Assembly: GCA_963818925.1 (NCBI GenBank)
Contig: CAWFTN010000001.1
Coordinates: 62,001-126,000 of the forward strand
DNA: 64,000 nucleotides
Source of the DNA: JAMXLG01 sp963818925
Lineage (GTDB): Bacteria; Vulcanimicrobiota; Vulcanimicrobiia; Vulcanimicrobiales; Vulcanimicrobiaceae
Reading direction: 5' to 3'
Shown: positions 32,658-41,235 of the stretch, in pieces
How the letters are laid out: every line of letters starts with the position of its first letter
Numbering within the stretch: position 1 is the first letter of the stretch
Position numbers and translations under genes: made by a program
Notes under the pieces: model-generated
Databases searched by the model: none
Seen by the model: only the letters and a program-made list of their open reading frames with translations
Told to the model about the DNA's origin: nothing

Positions 32658-33214
32658 GATGGGTTCATTAACCGCCCGGATGCATCGCGATGAATCGGAA
32701 GCGCGATCGCTCTGTGACCGAGATTGACGGTGACGGCGCTTCCGAACACCGCAATCGCGGCGCGGGCAAGAAATCCGATGCCCGGCGCAAGTCCGAGAAT
32801 CGCCCCAATCGGAAGCGCAGCGTTTGTGGTTCCGGTGACGAGGAACGACACGACCGAAGCATCATTCCATGCCGGATCGGTTGCGGGTTCTCCCTGGGAA
32901 TTGACGGCCGACCAGTTATCGATGCGTCCTTGGACGGTGCCGCCGATCGGCTGAACGATGTCGATTGTTACGGGACCGTTCTTGATCGGGTCGACGGTGG
33001 TAGACCCAAGGTACACGCCGAGCGCGCGCAGCGTGACGACGAATGAAAACGCGTCGATCACCGGCTTCGAAAAATCCGCTCGAACCTCGTACGACACGCT
33101 CGCAAGCTCGAGCCCACCGGCCTTCGCGAATACCGTTTTATCGCTCCAATAATCTGCACCGGTATGCCGTGCGTTTTCTGCAGCGGAAAGAGTTGAAGAA
33201 CTCGTTTGAGACAT
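32654..33214 (-). CDS. Hydrophobic Gly/Ala-rich protein heading the CHAP cluster
   Basis: 186 residues from ATG 33214 (MSQTSSSTLSAAENARH), with GGGGTGA-type site about 8 bases upstream; a further in-frame start at 33268 is weaker. The first 120 residues are polar and strand-like (LELASVSYEVRADFSKPVIDAFSFVVTL). About residues 135-170 are hydrophobic and Gly-rich (ALPIGAILGLAPGIGFLARAAIAVFGS). No signal peptide at the N-terminus and no recognised domain. The ATGA-coupled order with the membrane protein and the CHAP enzyme suggests a joint function. Confidence 0.65.
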   Translation of the reverse strand: MSQTSSSTLSAAENARHTGADYWSDKTVFAKAGGLELASVSYEVRADFSKPVIDAFSFVVTLRALGVYLGSTTVDPIKNGPVTIDIVQPIGGTVQGRIDNWSAVNSQGEPATDPAWNDASVVSFLVTGTTNAALPIGAILGLAPGIGFLARAAIAVFGSAVTVNLGHRAIALPIHRDASGRLMNPS

Positions 33215-33350
33215 GGTTATCACCCCGAAGTCTGTTTTGAGTGTGGGGTGCGCTAACGAGCTTGCCAATAGGGCTTATGAATCAATAAACGATTATCACT
33301 TGCACGGCTAACGCCGGCGCGGACCAGCACGGCGGCGACGAGCGTGAAAT

Positions 33351-34889
33351 TTAGGCTGCTCGTCCATCGAGCCGTTCGAGGCTGCGATATTGGATCGCTT
33401 CCGCAACGTGTTCGGCCCGGATCGTTTCCGCGCTTGCAAGATCCGCGATCGTTCGCGCGACGCGAGCGATGCGGTCGAGCGCGCGCGCCGAGAATTGCCG
33501 CTTCGCACTCGCGACTGCGAGGAGCCTCATCGCCGATTCATCGAGCGCGCAATACGTTCGCATCGCACTGGGCGGAATCTCCGCATTCGCGTTGATCGGC
33601 GTTTCTGTGAAACGTTGCCGCGCATACGCGCGCGCGGCGATGACGCGTTGACGGATCGCGGATGAGCGTTCCGCGCCTTCGCGTCGCACCATGTCGTCGA
33701 ACGGAACGCGCGAGATCTGCACTTGCAGGTCGATCCGGTCGAGCAACGGTCCCGAGAGTTTGCCGACGTACTTCGCGACCGCGGCGTCATCGCAACGGCA
33801 TTCGGCATTACGCACACCGCGATATCCGCACGGGCACGGATTCATCGAGGCGACCAGCTGAAATCGCGCGGGATAGGTAAAGGTACCGATCGCGCGCGAA
33901 ATCGTTACCGTTCCCTCTTCGAGCGGTTGTCGCATGACTTCGATCGCGCCCCGTCCGAATTCGGGGAGTTCATCGAGAAACAGCACGCCGAGATGCGCAA
34001 GCGATATTTCGCCCGGTTTTACGTTCGGGCCGCCGCCGACGAGCGCGGTCTGGCTAATCGTGTGGTGGGGAAACCGAAATGGGCGCGCATTCACGACGCC
34101 GGATCGATTTCCCAATAATCCCGCGACGCTGTAAATCTTCGTGACGTCGAGTGCTTCATCGGTCGTCATCGGCGGAAGAATCGACGGCAGCCTGCGCGCG
34201 AGCATCGTCTTTCCGCAGCCTGGCGGTCCAACGAAGAGCAGATTGTGGCCGCCTGCGGCCGCGATCTCGAGCGCGCGTTTCGCGACGAGTTGTCCGCGCA
34301 CATCGGCGAGATCGCCGTGGACGAATTCGTCCTCCGCATGAAATTCCGGCGCTTTCGTCGTGCGTCGCCACTTCGCGCCGTTACCGAGCAGCACCGCGAC
34401 CGCGGATGCGAGCGAGTCGACCGCGTAGAGCTCGATTCCCTCGACGAGCGCGGCTTCATCGCCGTTGTGTTGCGGAAGAATGAGCTTCGTGAATCCCGCG
34501 TTGCGCGCGCCGATGACCATCGGCAAGATGCCGTTGACGGGGCGCAACGTGCCGTCGAGCGCGAGTTCGCCGAGCGCGATGAAGTTTTGCAATGCGAGGC
34601 GGTCGATCTGCTCGTCGATTGCGAGGAGCGCGAGCGCGATTGAGAGATCGAACGCCGGGCCTTCTTTACGAACGTCGGCGGGCGAAAGATTGACGAGCAG
34701 CCGTCCTGCCGGATAGGCGTATCCCGAATTGAAAATCGCGGCGCGCACGCGTTCGCGCGCCTCGCCGAGCGCGCGATCCGGAAGCCCGATGATCGTAAAC
34801 ACGGGTGAGCCGGCGGAGCTGTCGGCTTCGACGCGAACGACATATCCCTCGATGCCCAGCATCCCGGCGGAGAACGAAAGCGCGAGCAT
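33351..34889 (-). CDS. comM: YifB/ComM-family Mg-chelatase-like AAA+ ATPase
   Basis: 512 residues. N-terminal domain LSFSAGMLGIEGYVVRVEADSSAGSPVFTIIGLPDRALGEARERVRAAI is the ChlI-like leader. AAA+ core: Walker A FVGPPGCGKTMLARRLPSILP, Walker B VLFLDELPEFGRGAIEVMRQPLE. Zn-like Cys cluster MNPCPCGYRG...CRC, and C-terminal RQFSARALDRIARVARTIADL. ComM is a hexameric branch-migration helicase that helps integrate DNA in natural transformation; the dprA gene at 23539 supports that reading. ATG 34889 chosen; a TTG at 34901 also opens the frame. Confidence 0.93.
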   Translation of the reverse strand: MLALSFSAGMLGIEGYVVRVEADSSAGSPVFTIIGLPDRALGEARERVRAAIFNSGYAYPAGRLLVNLSPADVRKEGPAFDLSIALALLAIDEQIDRLALQNFIALGELALDGTLRPVNGILPMVIGARNAGFTKLILPQHNGDEAALVEGIELYAVDSLASAVAVLLGNGAKWRRTTKAPEFHAEDEFVHGDLADVRGQLVAKRALEIAAAGGHNLLFVGPPGCGKTMLARRLPSILPPMTTDEALDVTKIYSVAGLLGNRSGVVNARPFRFPHHTISQTALVGGGPNVKPGEISLAHLGVLFLDELPEFGRGAIEVMRQPLEEGTVTISRAIGTFTYPARFQLVASMNPCPCGYRGVRNAECRCDDAAVAKYVGKLSGPLLDRIDLQVQISRVPFDDMVRREGAERSSAIRQRVIAARAYARQRFTETPINANAEIPPSAMRTYCALDESAMRLLAVASAKRQFSARALDRIARVARTIADLASAETIRAEHVAEAIQYRSLERLDGRAA

Positions 34890-34980
34890 ATCGCGCGTCA
34901 ATCACGACATCGTCTCGCGCCGGCAACCTTTTGAGAAATTTGATGTCAAGGCCCATCTAGCCCGTTATCATGCTTGGCGT

Positions 34981-35118
34981 ATGAAGGACCGTCCGTTGCC
35001 GATTGCGACGCTCCCGGCCGTTGCGTTAAGCGTGCATCGCGCCGGCGCTGCAACGGTACCGTTCGATCTCGTCGACCATCGCATGGTCGTGCACGCGGAA
35101 TTGAACGGCAATGAATAG
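34981..35118 (+). pseudogene. Possible remnant of a secreted aspartyl-protease-like gene
   Basis: A 45-codon frame (ATG 34981 to TAG 35118). Its end, TVPFDLVDHRMVVHAELNG, resembles the strand just before the DTG of retropepsin-like bacterial proteases (VPFELVGGHIYVxVxVNG). It stops before the catalytic Asp, and no downstream frame continues the domain. Either a truncated remnant or a chance similarity in a 244-base gap between comM and the next gene. Confidence 0.3.
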
Positions 35119-35145
35119 GCTGTTGACGGCGGAGACGAGAAGTTC

Positions 35146-35796
35146 GTGAATATGTCTCAGCCGATCGTGGAACTCGCCCGCCTCGTCTCGTTTTCGCCGC
35201 AACCACATGCCGTTGCGGTCAACGGCGACATCCTTTATGTAAGTTCGCGTGCCACGCGCCGAATCGACGTCATCGATCGAACCTCGTGGCAAAAGCGCGA
35301 CGAGTTGGATGCTCCCGGAATGCCGTGGGGCATGGCGTATGCCGACGGAGAAATCGTCGCTACGTGCGGCGAGGAATCGGAGGATTACCGCCGGATTCGT
35401 CGCTATGCATCAGACACGGGATGGGAATCCTCGTTCATTGCGTGTCCGCAGGACACCGGTTCGCACCTCGGCATTCACAACGGACGCATTTTGCTCGGCC
35501 AGTGGTACAACCAAGTCGTCCTCGAACTAAACACGGACGGCTTTGAGGCGCGGCGCTACGACGTGCCGCACGGCATCGCGGGGATTGCAATCGATGGCGA
35601 CAAGGCGTTCCTTCTGACGACCGACGACGAAGACGCCGGTGACTATTGGATTACGGAGCTCGATTTAGTGACCGGCGTCAGCCGGGACGTCGCGCTCGTG
35701 CCGTTTCATGCGCGTGGCCTCGCATGGGACGGCGAGCAATTCTGGACGAATTATCGCGAAGCGGATCGAACGGTAACGTTTCGACTTCCATCGTAG
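35146..35796 (+). CDS. Cytoplasmic beta-propeller-like protein
   Basis: 216 residues, no signal peptide. Repeated blade-like units of about 40 residues: PHAVAVNGDILYVSSRATRRIDVIDR, PWGMAYADGEIVATCGEESEDYRRIRRY, SHLGIHNGRILLGQWYNQVVLELN, IAGIAIDGDKAFLLTTDDEDAGDYWITELD, ARGLAWDGEQFWTNYREADRTV. This resembles SMP-30/glutaminyl-cyclase-like or NHL-type propellers, but only about five blades. GTG 35146 has GGAG 11 bases before; ATG 35152 is an alternative. Function unknown. The symporter gene follows 33 bases later. Confidence 0.7.
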   Translation: MNMSQPIVELARLVSFSPQPHAVAVNGDILYVSSRATRRIDVIDRTSWQKRDELDAPGMPWGMAYADGEIVATCGEESEDYRRIRRYASDTGWESSFIACPQDTGSHLGIHNGRILLGQWYNQVVLELNTDGFEARRYDVPHGIAGIAIDGDKAFLLTTDDEDAGDYWITELDLVTGVSRDVALVPFHARGLAWDGEQFWTNYREADRTVTFRLPS

Positions 35797-35829
35797 GCGA
35801 CGGCGCCGCCGAAGGCGAATCGGCGGCGA

Positions 35830-37614
35830 ATGCATTTGACCACGCTCGATTGGGTGATCGTCGTCGTGTCACTCGGCGTAACGTTCATCCCCGCGATCGT
35901 GCTCGCGCGCCGTGCCGGTAAAAACACGGCGGAGTTTTTCGCTGCCGGACGGCGAGCGCCATGGTGGCTGATCGGCATTTCGCTCGTCGCGACGACGTTT
36001 TCGACCGACACGCCGAACCTCGTGACGAATCTCGTGCGCGAAGGCGGCGTCGCGGAGAACTGGCTGTGGTGGTCGTTCCTTTTGACCGGTATGGCAACGG
36101 TCTTTTTTTATGCGCGTCTGTGGCGCCGAAGCGGTGTGCTGACCGATCTCGAATTTTACGAACTGCGGTACTCGGGTAAAGCGGCCTCGTTCGTCCGCGG
36201 ATTCCGCGCCGTATATCTCGGCTTGTTGTTCAACTGCGTGATCATCGCAACGGTGAATCTAGCTGCAGTAAAGATTGCGTCGGTGCTCTTCGGTTGGCCG
36301 CGCTGGGAAACGCTGCTGTTCTGCGCCTCCGTCCCGATCATCTTTGCGGCCGCCGCCGGATTGTGGGGCGTGATGGTGACGGACATGATTCAGTTTTGCA
36401 TCACGATCACCGGTGCGTTTGCCGCCGCGTACTTCGCGTTGCACGCGCCCGGAATCGGCGGCTTGCACGGCGCCATTGCGCGGATTTCGCAGCTGCATCC
36501 GTCGATGCTTTCGATTCTGCCGAATTTTTCCGATTGGAAAACGGCGCTCGCGATCTTCATCATTCCGTTGACCGTGCAGTGGTGGTCGGTCTGGTATCCC
36601 GGATCCGAACCGGGTGGTGGAAGTTACGTCGCGCAGCGCATGCTCGCAGCAAAAACCGAAAACGACGCGCTCTACGGAACGTTGTCCTTTGCCGTCATGC
36701 ACTATGCACTGCGACCGTGGCCGTGGATCGTCGTCGCATTCGTCTCGACCCTCGTCTATCCGACGCTCGGCGACATTCATGCGCGGTTCCCCTACGTGCC
36801 GCAAAATTTGCTCGGGAACGATATCGCGTATCCCGCGATGCTGGTTTACCTTCCGGCCGGTTTTGCGGGCTTGATGGTTGCCGGTATCTTCGCCGCGTAT
36901 CGCAGCACTATCGAAACGCACCTGAACTGGGGCACGTCGTATCTGGTGCATGACCTCTATCGCCGGTTTATACGGCGTGACGGGTCCGAGAAGCACTACG
37001 TCTTCGTGGGGCGTCTCGTCACGGTCGTCTTGATGCTTGCGGGTGTCAGCCTGACGTTCGTACTCGACACGGCGAAAGAGGGCTTCGACTTGCTGCTCTC
37101 GATCGGCGCCGGTACAGGGCTCATCTACCTGCTGCGGTGGTTCTGGTGGCGGATCAACGCCTGGAGCGAAGTGAGCGCGATGATTGCTTCGTTCGTCGTC
37201 TCGTTCGGATTTTTTATCGCCGGGAAGGGGGGGCACGCCGCCGATCCGACCACGGTCTTGCTCGTCACGGTCGGCGTGACCACCGTCGTCTGGATAGCGG
37301 TGACGTTCCTGACGCCTCCGGTCGACGAAGCGACCCTCGCCGCGTTCTATGCGAAGGTCCGGCCCGCAGGGCCGGGCTGGGCCCGCATCCGGACCGCGGA
37401 CTCCTTGCCGTCGTCGCCGGACTCGCCGGCAGCGGCGCTGGGCGCGTGGGTGCTGGGGCTGGCGGCCGTCTACGGCGCACTGTTCGCTACAGGCGGGTTC
37501 GTCTATGGCTCGCTTGGAATGGCTACGATCTGGACGACGGTGACCGTTATTGCCGCCGCCGGACTTGTCTTTTTAGTAAAAAGATCGCCTTCTCCACAGA
37601 TTGCACAAGAGTAA
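35830..37614 (+). CDS. Sodium:solute symporter (SSS family)
   Basis: 594 residues with about 13 membrane helices. SSS signature features: TFSTDTPNLVTNLVREGGVAENWLWW in TM1-2, DLEFYELRYSGKAASFVRGFRAVYLGLLFN, GLWGVMVTDMIQFCIT, and GFAGLMVAGIFAAYRSTIETHLNWGTSYLVHDLYRRFI, the typical core of glucose/proline-type symporters. Long C-terminal helix pair after residue 500. Substrate unknown; the adjacent ribose-type ABC importer suggests carbohydrate or nucleoside uptake. The last helix is followed by SPSPQIAQE. Confidence 0.9.
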   Translation: MHLTTLDWVIVVVSLGVTFIPAIVLARRAGKNTAEFFAAGRRAPWWLIGISLVATTFSTDTPNLVTNLVREGGVAENWLWWSFLLTGMATVFFYARLWRRSGVLTDLEFYELRYSGKAASFVRGFRAVYLGLLFNCVIIATVNLAAVKIASVLFGWPRWETLLFCASVPIIFAAAAGLWGVMVTDMIQFCITITGAFAAAYFALHAPGIGGLHGAIARISQLHPSMLSILPNFSDWKTALAIFIIPLTVQWWSVWYPGSEPGGGSYVAQRMLAAKTENDALYGTLSFAVMHYALRPWPWIVVAFVSTLVYPTLGDIHARFPYVPQNLLGNDIAYPAMLVYLPAGFAGLMVAGIFAAYRSTIETHLNWGTSYLVHDLYRRFIRRDGSEKHYVFVGRLVTVVLMLAGVSLTFVLDTAKEGFDLLLSIGAGTGLIYLLRWFWWRINAWSEVSAMIASFVVSFGFFIAGKGGHAADPTTVLLVTVGVTTVVWIAVTFLTPPVDEATLAAFYAKVRPAGPGWARIRTADSLPSSPDSPAAALGAWVLGLAAVYGALFATGGFVYGSLGMATIWTTVTVIAAAGLVFLVKRSPSPQIAQE

Positions 37615-37667
37615 CGTCGCTACTTGTGGACAATTATTTGCACAACACTCGCCGTAGGAGTATCGAT

Positions 37668-38636
37668 TTGAAGCCGATTCGCCCGCTCGCCTTGATGCTA
37701 ATTGCCGCCGCACTCGCCGCCTGTTCTTCCAATTCGTCGAACTCGTCGAATTCATCGAGCAATTCGTCGCCCGGGCCGGCCGGCAGTGCGAGCAAAACCA
37801 TTGGCGTTTCCATCCAGGATCGCGAGGCGCAGTTCTACCAGCAAATGGAATCCGGCATGCAGTCGGAGGCGAAGAAGTACGGCTATAAACTGATCGTCGT
37901 CGACGCGAATCGCGATAACGCGAAGCAACAAAGCCAAGTCGAAGATTTCATCTCCAACAGAGTCGACGCGATCGTATTGACGCCGTACGACTCGACGGCG
38001 ATCGGCAGCGCGATCGCGGAAGCGAATAAGGCGAACATTCCGGTCTTTACCGCCGACATTGCGAGCACGAGCAAGCAAGGGCACGTCGTGGCGCATGTCG
38101 CGAGCGACAATGTTGTCGGCGGCGAGCAAGCAGGCAAGCTGATGTGTCAAGCGGTCGGAAAAGCCGGCTACGTTGCGATCATCGACGAACCGGAAGTAAC
38201 GAGCGTCCAGGATCGCGTGAAAGGGTTCCGCCAGGCGATCAAAGCGAATTGCCCCAACGTGACGATTGTTGCCGACGTTGATGCCGGCGGTGCGCGCGAC
38301 AAAGCGAATCAAGACATGAGCGACATTCTGCAATCGAATAAAAACTTGAACGGCGTCTTCGGGATCAATGACGATTCCGCGCTCGGCGCGTTGACCGCGG
38401 TCCGTGCCGCGGGACTCACCGGTAAAGTCAAGGTCATCGGCTATGATGCGACGCCGGAGGCGCGGTCGGCCATCGCAACCGGCGACATGTACGGCGACGC
38501 AATTCAGTATCCCGGCAAAATCGGCTCGTTGACGATCGACACGATTCATGACTACTTCAACGGCAAGACGCCGCAAGCAGTCGTTCACGTCAACGTCGGC
38601 ACGTTCACGCAAGCCGACGCAAAGAAAGCTCAATAA
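37668..38636 (+). CDS. Ribose-type ABC transporter substrate-binding lipoprotein
   Basis: 322 residues from TTG 37668, with AGGAG seven bases upstream. Lipoprotein signal with lipobox LAAC (Cys about residue 20), followed by an unusual Asn/Ser linker (CSSNSSNSSNSSSNSS) and Gly/Pro. Periplasmic-binding type 1 fold: TIGVSIQDREAQFYQQMESGMQ, IVLTPYDSTAIGSAIAEAN, PVFTADIAS, HVASDNVVGGEQAG, GVFGINDDSALGALTAVRAAG, KVIGYDATPEARSAI. Binds a sugar and delivers it to the permease encoded downstream. First gene of the importer operon. Confidence 0.93.
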   Translation: MKPIRPLALMLIAAALAACSSNSSNSSNSSSNSSPGPAGSASKTIGVSIQDREAQFYQQMESGMQSEAKKYGYKLIVVDANRDNAKQQSQVEDFISNRVDAIVLTPYDSTAIGSAIAEANKANIPVFTADIASTSKQGHVVAHVASDNVVGGEQAGKLMCQAVGKAGYVAIIDEPEVTSVQDRVKGFRQAIKANCPNVTIVADVDAGGARDKANQDMSDILQSNKNLNGVFGINDDSALGALTAVRAAGLTGKVKVIGYDATPEARSAIATGDMYGDAIQYPGKIGSLTIDTIHDYFNGKTPQAVVHVNVGTFTQADAKKAQ

Positions 38637-38659
38637 TCATCAGCGCACCCCTTCTCGAG

Positions 38660-40141
38660 ATGCGCGGTATCGGGAAATCGTTTCCCGGTGTGCGCGCACT
38701 CAGCGATGTTTCCCTGACGCTCAACTCCGGCGAAGTGCTCGCGCTCGTCGGCGAAAACGGCGCGGGCAAGTCGACGCTCATGAAGATCCTGGCCGGCGCG
38801 CAGCTCGCCGATACCGGCTCGATCGCGATCGACGGTCACGAGGTGCACATCGCATCCCCGCACGATGCCGAAACCCTCGGCATCGGCATGATCTATCAAG
38901 AGTTCAACATCGTCCCGCAGTTGACGGCGATGGAAAACATCGTGCTCGGCGCGGAACCGACCCGCGGTATCTTTCTCGACGAAGCAGCCGCCCGGAAACG
39001 TGCGCGAACGATCGTCGAGGAACTCGGCATGGATTTACCCCTCGACGAGCGGGCCTCGCGTCTCTCGGTCGGCGCGCAGCAACTCATTGAGATCGCAAAG
39101 GCGCTATCGAAGCACGCGCGCATCATCGTGATGGACGAGCCGACCGCGGCGCTGACGGACCGCGAAATCGACGCGCTCTTCGCGCTCATCGCTCGCGTCA
39201 AAGCAAACGGCGCCGGCATCATCTACATCTCGCATCGCATGGAGGAACTGCCGAAGATCGCCGATCGCGTCACGATTTTGCGGGACGGCAGCGTAATCGA
39301 GACGCGGCCGACGAACGAATTTCCCCCGAATGAGATCATCCGCGCGATGGTCGGCCGTCCGCTGGACGCGCACTTCCCCGACTTACCCGTCGTCCCGCAA
39401 GATGCGCCGGTCATGCTTGACGTGGAGCATTTGATTCGGCGTCCGATGGTCAACGACGTCTCGTTTTCCGTACGCGCCGGCGAGATCGTCGGACTTGCGG
39501 GTCTCGTCGGTGCCGGACGAACGGAGATCGTGCGCGCCATTGCCGGCGCCGATGTACCGGATTCCGGAACGATTCACGTCGGGGGCGATCTCATTCGCAT
39601 TCGCAGTCCGCACGACGGCATCGTTACAGGCATTGCGTTCATCACCGAAGATCGCAAGGGTCAAGGGTTAGTGCTCGGCATGACCGTCGGCGAGAACATC
39701 ACGCTCGCGCATCTCTCGCAGTTCGTCAATCGCGAGATGCTCATCGACGAAAAGCGGGAAGAATCCGCGGCTGAAAACATGGTGCAAGAATTGCGTGTCC
39801 GTACGCCGAGCCTGGAGCAGCGCGTGCGTAATCTTTCCGGCGGCAACCAGCAGAAAGTCGTGCTGGCGAAATGGCTGCTCGGAAAGGCGCGCGTGTTTCT
39901 CTTCGATGAGCCGACGCGCGGCATCGACATCGGCGCGAAGACCGAAATCTATGCATTGATGCTCAATTTGATCAAGAACGGAGCTGCTATCGTCATGGTA
40001 TCGAGCGAACTCCCGGAAGTGCTCGGCATGTCGCACCGCGTACTCGCGGTGCGAGAAGGGCGCATCGTCCGGGAATTCTCGCGAAGCGAGGCAACGCCCG
40101 ATGCCGTGATCGCCGCAGCGACGGGCACGGCTGCTGCATGA
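38660..40141 (+). CDS. Ribose-type ABC transporter ATP-binding protein (two ATPase domains)
   Basis: 493 residues, RbsA/MglA type. First ATPase domain: Walker A VGENGAGKSTLMKIL, IYQEFNIVPQLTAMENI, LSVGAQQLIEIAKAL, Walker B IIVMDEPTAAL, ISHRMEEL. Second domain from about 255: GLVGAGRTEIVRAIAG (degenerate P-loop, usual in this family), LSGGNQQKVVLAKWL, LFDEPTRGIDIGAK. ATG at 38660 begins MRGIGKSFPGVRAL. Family proteins usually have a few residues before this (the frame upstream reads SAPLLE), so initiation slightly upstream at a non-standard codon is possible. Confidence 0.93.
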   Translation: MRGIGKSFPGVRALSDVSLTLNSGEVLALVGENGAGKSTLMKILAGAQLADTGSIAIDGHEVHIASPHDAETLGIGMIYQEFNIVPQLTAMENIVLGAEPTRGIFLDEAAARKRARTIVEELGMDLPLDERASRLSVGAQQLIEIAKALSKHARIIVMDEPTAALTDREIDALFALIARVKANGAGIIYISHRMEELPKIADRVTILRDGSVIETRPTNEFPPNEIIRAMVGRPLDAHFPDLPVVPQDAPVMLDVEHLIRRPMVNDVSFSVRAGEIVGLAGLVGAGRTEIVRAIAGADVPDSGTIHVGGDLIRIRSPHDGIVTGIAFITEDRKGQGLVLGMTVGENITLAHLSQFVNREMLIDEKREESAAENMVQELRVRTPSLEQRVRNLSGGNQQKVVLAKWLLGKARVFLFDEPTRGIDIGAKTEIYALMLNLIKNGAAIVMVSSELPEVLGMSHRVLAVREGRIVREFSRSEATPDAVIAAATGTAAA

Positions 40142-41163
40142 ACGGGATCGCAAAGACCGGCTCAACGTCGCTTTTGCAGAATTATTGGCTGCGGATCGCG
40201 GCTGCCATCGTCATCGTCATCGTGCTGATGGCGGGAGTGAACGTTGCGGCGCACGGTGCGTTTTTGCAGCCCGGCAACATCGTCCAAGTCCTGCGGCAAA
40301 TCACGTACAACTGCATCCTGGGCGTCGGCCAAACATTCGTCATTATCACGGCGGGTATCGATCTCTCGATCGGTTCGCTCGTGTCCCTTACAGGCGTCGT
40401 CATGGCGACCGTCGCGAATGCGTTACCGTTCGGCGGTCTGGGACTCTTGATCGTTACTCTGCTTGCGGGTCTCATCGTCGGGGGCGCCGCCGGCTGGATA
40501 AATGCGCTGCCGGTCGTCAAGCTCAATCTACCGCCGTTCATCACGACGTTCGCGATGCTCGAAGTCACGCTCGGACTCTCGTATATCATCTCCGGCGGGC
40601 GTCCGGTGGCATTGCGTTCCGACGCGTTCGGCGGCGTTGGTTACGGCTCGTTTCTCGGCCCGGTCACGAACGCGTTGCATCTACCGAGCATTCCGATTCC
40701 CGTCATTTGGATGATCGTCGTTATCGTCATCGCATCGATTCTGTTGGTGCGCACGCGGTTCGGGCGTTACGTTTTTGCGATCGGCGGTAACGAAGAAGCG
40801 GCACGCCTTGCCGGCGTGAACACGTCGCGCGTCAAGACAATGGTCTACGTGATCAGCGGCATGTGCGCGGCAATCGTGGGCTTCCTGTATATGGCGCTTT
40901 TCTCGTCCGGTTCGCCGCAAACGGGTACTGGTGATGAACTGCTCGAGGCGATCGCCGCCGTCGTCGTCGGCGGCACTAGTCTGATGGGCGGCCAGGGATC
41001 AATTATCGGCACGTTCTTCGGCGCATTGCTCATCGGGCTGCTCTACAACGCGATGAACCTGATCCACGTCGACTCGTACCTGCAAAAAGTCGTGCTCGGC
41101 GTCGTTATCCTTCTCGCCGTCGTCCTCGACGAATTACGCAAACGGTATCTCGCGCGCGCCTAA
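40138..41163 (+). CDS. Ribose-type ABC transporter permease
   Basis: 341 residues, about ten membrane helices of the RbsC type: ITYNCILGVGQTFVIITAGIDLSIGSLVSLTGVV, GAAAGWINALPVVKLNLPPFITTFAMLEVTLGLSYIISGGRPVALRS, FGRYVFAIGGNEEAARLAGVNTSRVK (cytoplasmic EAA-like loop), AIAAVVVGGTSLMGGQGSIIGTFFGALLIGLLYNAMNLIHV. ATG overlaps the ATPase stop (ATGA). Completes a standard importer; no regulator (LacI or similar) is adjacent. Confidence 0.93.
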   Translation: MNGIAKTGSTSLLQNYWLRIAAAIVIVIVLMAGVNVAAHGAFLQPGNIVQVLRQITYNCILGVGQTFVIITAGIDLSIGSLVSLTGVVMATVANALPFGGLGLLIVTLLAGLIVGGAAGWINALPVVKLNLPPFITTFAMLEVTLGLSYIISGGRPVALRSDAFGGVGYGSFLGPVTNALHLPSIPIPVIWMIVVIVIASILLVRTRFGRYVFAIGGNEEAARLAGVNTSRVKTMVYVISGMCAAIVGFLYMALFSSGSPQTGTGDELLEAIAAVVVGGTSLMGGQGSIIGTFFGALLIGLLYNAMNLIHVDSYLQKVVLGVVILLAVVLDELRKRYLARA

Positions 41164-41235
41164 TCCACCGAAAGGACGACGTGGCGGATTTCCGCCTCTA
41201 GCCGCGTTCGGCGCGGCGGGCTATGGTGAAGGAGC

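Noticed and set aside
37624..37645. TTGTG...CACAA inverted repeat as an operator of the sugar importer
   Set aside because: Only five complementary bases per arm and no regulator nearby.
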